Shown: positions 60,295 through 64,000 of the stretch, piece after piece
How the letters are laid out: each line of letters opens with the position of its first letter
Position numbering within the stretch: position 1 is the first letter of the stretch
Source of the DNA: Actinomycetaceae bacterium zg-1166
Lineage (GTDB): Bacteria; Actinomycetota; Actinomycetes; Actinomycetales; Actinomycetaceae
DNA length: 64,000 nt
Assembly (NCBI GenBank): GCA_015679245.1
Contig: CP064953.1
Coordinates: forward strand, 1,302,001 to 1,366,000
Reading direction: 5' to 3'
Position numbers and translations under genes: made by a program
The notes under the pieces: model-generated
Told to the model about the DNA's origin: nothing
Databases searched by the model: none
Seen by the model: only the letters and a program-made list of their open reading frames with translations

Positions 60295-60974
60295 GCACTC
60301 CTCTCAGAGCTGGCCTGCGCAGCCTGTGCGGCTTGTGCAAGCGTGGGATCCTCAGGGCGTTTCTCCGCTACCCACGCCACTTGCCCCTGTGTAGGACCAG
60401 TGATCTCTCCACGGTAATAATTCGCATCTGTGGTTCCTTCTACCATGGGATGTGGGGCGGCGAGCATCTGCGCCCCCATCGGAGCCAAGAGATCCTGCTT
60501 CTCGTAAATGAGGGATTCACGCGTAGGCCCGGCGAGTTCGAAATCATTCGTCATCGTCAGTGCGCGCGTGGGGCAGGCTTGGATGCAGTATCCACAGAAG
60601 ATACAGCGTAAATAGTTGATCTGGTAGACACGACCATACCGCTCACCTGGGGAGTATTGCGCTTCTGGTGTATTAGAGGCAGCCTCGACGAGAATGGCAT
60701 CGGCTGGGCATGCCCATGCGCACAATTCGCAACCGATGCAGCGTTCTAGGCCGTCTGCGTAGCGGTTGAGCTGGTGGCGCCCGTGGTAGCGCGGAGCCGT
60801 CGGTACACGTTGCTCCGGGTACTGTTCGGTGACAACCTTGCGGAACATTGAGGTAAGCGTGACACCAAAGCCCGCGACGGGAGCGAAGAATTTGCCTACT
60901 GGCCCTTTCTTCACCGGCCCCCAAAGGGCAGGGTCGGGCTGCGGAAATTCTTCCTGCGAGACGTTGTCAGTCAA
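60291..60974 (-). CDS. nuoI: NADH-quinone oxidoreductase subunit I (2x 4Fe-4S)
   Basis: A 227-residue ferredoxin-like subunit. [16 protein letters not shown] (about 86) and [16 protein letters not shown] (about 130) bind clusters N6a and N6b on the path to quinone. No ATG or GTG precedes the conserved part at a suitable place: the best start is the TTG at 60974, with GAGGAGG about seven bases upstream, giving an 8-bp overlap with nuoH. The C-terminal region past residue 165 is longer than in E. coli. Confidence 0.93.
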   Translation of the reverse strand: MTDNVSQEEFPQPDPALWGPVKKGPVGKFFAPVAGFGVTLTSMFRKVVTEQYPEQRVPTAPRYHGRHQLNRYADGLERCIGCELCAWACPADAILVEAASNTPEAQYSPGERYGRVYQINYLRCIFCGYCIQACPTRALTMTNDFELAGPTRESLIYEKQDLLAPMGAQMLAAPHPMVEGTTDANYYRGEITGPTQGQVAWVAEKRPEDPTLAQAAQAAQASSERSA

Positions 60975-62304
60975 TGTCAGCCTCCTCTGTTGTACTGACG
61001 GATTCGCGACGAGAGGCGCGAGGTGAGGGCGGCAAAGTCTGTCCCGGAAGCGGTGGCACCGGGAAGCCACCAGCTAGAGCGTCAAACTCGTCGCTGGGGC
61101 GAATGAAACCCTCGTCGGCGGTGTATTCTTCCTTGTCTTTGGTCTCTCCTCCAAAGATCCACAAGAGAATCATGGCGACGACGAAGAGTACCCCGATACC
61201 CAGAAGCAAGTCGCTGCGCGAGAGTTCAGTGAAGGCGGAGACGCCCTGGATCACGGTGACGGCTACGAGCCACGCAAGAGCTACGGGAATGAGAACCTTC
61301 CAGCCCAGTTTCATGAAGTGGTCGTAGCGCATACGCATCAAAGTGGCACGCGCCCAGATCATGACGAACATAAAGACCCACGTCTTGAGGATAAACCACA
61401 GCATGGGGATCCACCCTGCATTGGCATCCACGCCCACGAGGTCAAAGAGTGATGTAGCGATGGGACCAGCACGCCAGCCGCCCAGGAACACCGTGGTGGC
61501 GATCATCGAAACGTTGAGCATATTGACGTACTCGGAAAGATAGAACCAGGCAAACTTCATCGAGGAGTACTCAGTGGAATGCCCTGCTACAAGTTCGCCT
61601 TCAGCTTCAGGCAAATCGAAAGGAAGGCGGTTTGTCTCTCCGAACATCGAGACGATGTAGACGGCGAAGGCTGGGAAGAGCGTGATACAGTTCCACATCC
61701 CTGTTTGTTGCTCAACGATCGCAGAGGTAGACATCGATCCAGCCGTGAGAAAGACGGTCACGAGAGAAAGGCCGAGCGCAAGTTCGTAGGAGATCATCTG
61801 CGTGGCCGAACGCACCGATCCATAGAGCGGAAGTGTGGAGCGCGAAGACCATCCTCCAAAGACGAGACCGTACTCGCCCAGTGCCGCAACGGCTAAGACA
61901 AAGAGCATAGCCACAGGCGAATCAGCAAGCTGAAGGGGTGTGTGGTGACCAAAGATAGAGACATCTGGCCCCATTGGAAGCACAGCCATCACAGTAAATG
62001 CACAAGCTGCGGCAACTACTGGTGAGAGGAAGTAGATGACCTTGTCGGCTCCGCCCAGCCAGAAATCCTCCTTGATGAGGAGTTTGAGAGCATCGGCGAA
62101 GGCTTGACCAAATCCGAGAGGTCCTACGCGGTTAGGTCCAAGGCGAGTCTGCATACGTGCAAGTCCACGCCGCTCGACCCACAGAGCCGTAATCACGGAG
62201 ATGATGAGGAAAACAAGGATAAAGACAGCCTTGAGAACCCACAGCCACCAGGTGTCGTGTGAAAAATCTGCGGCTTGTGCCGTCATCGGAATTGAAGGGC
62301 TCAC
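60967..62304 (-). CDS. nuoH: NADH-quinone oxidoreductase subunit H
   Basis: A 445-residue membrane subunit with eight helices. [18 protein letters not shown] (about 50) and [26 protein letters not shown] (about 225; shown as [16 protein letters not shown]) line the quinone chamber. The last 75 residues are a hydrophilic tail rich in Pro, Ser and Arg. Its GTG overlaps nuoG by 4 bp. Confidence 0.95.
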   Translation of the reverse strand: MSPSIPMTAQAADFSHDTWWLWVLKAVFILVFLIISVITALWVERRGLARMQTRLGPNRVGPLGFGQAFADALKLLIKEDFWLGGADKVIYFLSPVVAAACAFTVMAVLPMGPDVSIFGHHTPLQLADSPVAMLFVLAVAALGEYGLVFGGWSSRSTLPLYGSVRSATQMISYELALGLSLVTVFLTAGSMSTSAIVEQQTGMWNCITLFPAFAVYIVSMFGETNRLPFDLPEAEGELVAGHSTEYSSMKFAWFYLSEYVNMLNVSMIATTVFLGGWRAGPIATSLFDLVGVDANAGWIPMLWFILKTWVFMFVMIWARATLMRMRYDHFMKLGWKVLIPVALAWLVAVTVIQGVSAFTELSRSDLLLGIGVLFVVAMILLWIFGGETKDKEEYTADEGFIRPSDEFDALAGGFPVPPLPGQTLPPSPRASRRESVSTTEEADID

Positions 62305-64000
62305 TCTGCCACCTCCACGGCGCTGAGGCTAACCGGTTGTCCAGCGCGAACTCCGAGATCCGCAATCTGGCTGCCATGTGAATTCGAGGGTACCCACACC
62401 ACGCCGTCAGGCATCTGAGTGAGAACCACATCAAGGGTCATTCTGCCCTCCGAGCCAGCTACCACAAGACGCTGACCCTCGCGCACTCCAGCTACCGCGG
62501 CAGTGGCGGGAGAGAGGATCGCCACAGGCTGACGTGCTGTGCCCGCCAGGTGAGGTTCAAAATCTTGGAGGGAACCCGCTCCGAGCATGAGGTTCCACGA
62601 GGCGAGGATTGCTTGTCCAGCTCCCACTGTGGGAACTGTTCCAGGTTTTACTGTAGGAGCGGCAGGGCGAGATCCGTTCCAGGGGTGGAACTGCGTAATC
62701 TCATTTACTGCCGCAGCGAGTGTGGGAAGGCCAAGATCCACGCCCATTTCACGAGCCAGGTCGTTGAGAGCCACTCGATCGGGAACCTGAACCGAGGTGA
62801 GAACCTGACCGAAGGGGCGAATACGCCCTTCCCAATTCACGAAAGATCCACCCTTTTCACTGGGAGGAGCCACAGGGAAAACAACATCGGCGTATCGTGA
62901 GATTTCCGTGCGTCGCACCTCAAGTTGGACGACAAATCCTGCACGTTCAAGGCTCTCAGCGCCACCTGTAGGAAGGTCGCGAAGTTCAAGGCCTCCCATA
63001 AGAAGGCCACCGAGTTCACCAGAGGCAGCAGCAGTGAGGATCTCTTCGACGTTGCGTCCAGGAGTTTCAGGAAGATACTCCACGCCCCACACAGCTGCGG
63101 TATCCGCCCGAGCAGCCGAATCAACAACGGGACGCCCCGAAGGAAGAAGACTGGGGAAAGCTCCTGCTTCAAGAGCACCACGATCACCTGCACGACGAGG
63201 AATCCAGGCCAGTCGAGCCCCTGTACGCTGAGCCAGACGAAGCACCGCGGAGAGAGCTCCTTCGGATTCGGCTGCGCGCTCACCCACGAGGATAAGGCCG
63301 CCTGCAGTGAGGCCATCGAAAGTAGGATCGCCAGAAGCAAGTAGATCAAGAGCCTGAGCTTCAGCACCGGGAACCACCTCGATGAGGCGAGCTTCCATTT
63401 TCTGGCTACCGGCACTGGCAAACGGAGCCAGTACGCTCACGCGAGTTTTGCCAGCCACAACGCCCTTGCGCAGGCGGAGGAATACAGTTCCGCATTCTTC
63501 TTCGGCTTCCAAGCAAACTGTGAGCACATGCCCAGCATTCTCAAGGTCACGGTAGGTGACACCGAGGCCAGAACCAGCAACTTTCGAGGCGAGGAAAGCG
63601 TCTTCTTCGGCTTTCGCCGGGCGGGTGCGCATGTCGATGTCGTTGGTAGCTAACACAACTCGGGCAAACTTGGAGTAGGCGTAGGCATCTTCGAGGGTAA
63701 GGCGCCCGCCAGTGAGTACACCCACTCCCCTCTCGCGTGCAGCGGTGAGTCCACGAGCGGCTACCTCAAGGGCATCAGACCAGGAGGTGGGAACGAGTTG
63801 TCCGTCTGCCTCACGCACAAGTGGAGTGTCGAGGCGATCTTCCCCGTGTTGCCAGGTGAAAGCGAATCGATCCTTATCTGTGATCCACTCTTCATTCACC
63901 TCGGCATCTTCCCCAGCCAGGCGGCGCACAATGACACCACGACGGTAATCGACACGAATTGCCGAACCTGAAGCATCGTGCTCACTCACCGAAGGAACAG
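62301..64000 (-). CDS. nuoG: NADH-quinone oxidoreductase subunit G, C-terminal part (5' end outside the window)
   Basis: 566 codons of a molybdopterin-oxidoreductase-like subunit are visible and the frame continues past position 64000. The missing N-terminus would carry the 2Fe-2S and 4Fe-4S domain. Where relatives have C-E-H-C-A-S-G-C and a fourth Cys 28 residues later (cluster N7), this protein has SEHDASGS and ITDKDRF, so all four ligands are replaced. The rest (YADVVFPVAPPSEKGGSF, NWEGRIRPFG) is normal. Only a remnant domain without molybdenum cofactor is expected, as in other NuoG. It leads the visible nuoG-H-I-J-K-L-M-N run. Confidence 0.92.
   Translation of the reverse strand, partial: VPSVSEHDASGSAIRVDYRRGVIVRRLAGEDAEVNEEWITDKDRFAFTWQHGEDRLDTPLVREADGQLVPTSWSDALEVAARGLTAARERGVGVLTGGRLTLEDAYAYSKFARVVLATNDIDMRTRPAKAEEDAFLASKVAGSGLGVTYRDLENAGHVLTVCLEAEEECGTVFLRLRKGVVAGKTRVSVLAPFASAGSQKMEARLIEVVPGAEAQALDLLASGDPTFDGLTAGGLILVGERAAESEGALSAVLRLAQRTGARLAWIPRRAGDRGALEAGAFPSLLPSGRPVVDSAARADTAAVWGVEYLPETPGRNVEEILTAAASGELGGLLMGGLELRDLPTGGAESLERAGFVVQLEVRRTEISRYADVVFPVAPPSEKGGSFVNWEGRIRPFGQVLTSVQVPDRVALNDLAREMGVDLGLPTLAAAVNEITQFHPWNGSRPAAPTVKPGTVPTVGAGQAILASWNLMLGAGSLQDFEPHLAGTARQPVAILSPATAAVAGVREGQRLVVAGSEGRMTLDVVLTQMPDGVVWVPSNSHGSQIADLGVRAGQPVSLSAVEVAE

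Overview
The window looks like a chromosomal core region of a mid-G+C Gram-positive actinobacterium, most plausibly an Actinomycetaceae relative (Actinomyces/Schaalia/Trueperella-like). The reasons are the actinobacterial gene order around the division cluster (mraZ to rluD with sepF, yggT and divIVA/wag31 attached, and no ftsA), the actinobacteria-typical families DUF3039, DUF2017 and DUF4916, and a complex I operon ending in a polyprenyl synthetase gene. The MurE signature is not the diaminopimelate type, which agrees with the Lys/Orn peptidoglycan of that family. No species assignment is possible from reading alone. Most genes are on the minus strand and many overlap by 4 bp (ATGA or GTGA).

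Layout by region. 1-5556: nucleoside uptake and salvage operon (BMP lipoprotein, ATPase, two permeases, then the start of cytidine deaminase). 5753-12168: a mannose-1-phosphate guanylyltransferase, a decayed membrane-protein gene full of short direct duplications, a YihY/BrkB membrane protein with exonuclease III, and folD-glyA for one-carbon metabolism. 12365-13355: a DUF488 protein and a GNAT acetyltransferase. 13416-34142: the complete division and cell-wall run mraZ-rsmH-ftsL-ftsI-murE-murF-mraY-murD-ftsW-murG-murC-ftsQ-ftsZ-pgeF-sepF-yggT-divIVA-lspA-rluD, with a three-repeat MraZ-type operator before mraZ. 34201-35210: non-coding DNA around a tRNA-Leu(UAG).

35211-42017: a thiol peroxidase, a DUF4916 Nudix-like protein, the clpS-DUF2017-murI-MBL-rph-rdgB run, and divergent pncB. 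42069-44925: an SF2 helicase coupled to a DUF3039 protein, then a HU-like protein. 45699-50229: a CE7-type esterase, an AzlCD amino-acid exporter pair, and metY behind a structured leader. 50230-52776: a cell-wall-anchored (LAHTG) 5'-nucleotidase. 52966-64000: polyprenyl synthetase and nuoN-M-L-K-J-I-H-G, with nuoG running off the window.

No CRISPR array, insertion sequence, prophage, toxin-antitoxin or defence system is visible, and I found no clearly new multi-gene system. The observations most worth following are: NuoG has lost all four cysteine ligands of cluster N7; the metY leader contains two interleaved, mutually exclusive helices; short direct duplications recur in non-coding and decayed DNA, five of them in one pseudogene and one copying the mraZ stop codon; and MurE carries a DDPH motif instead of DNPR.
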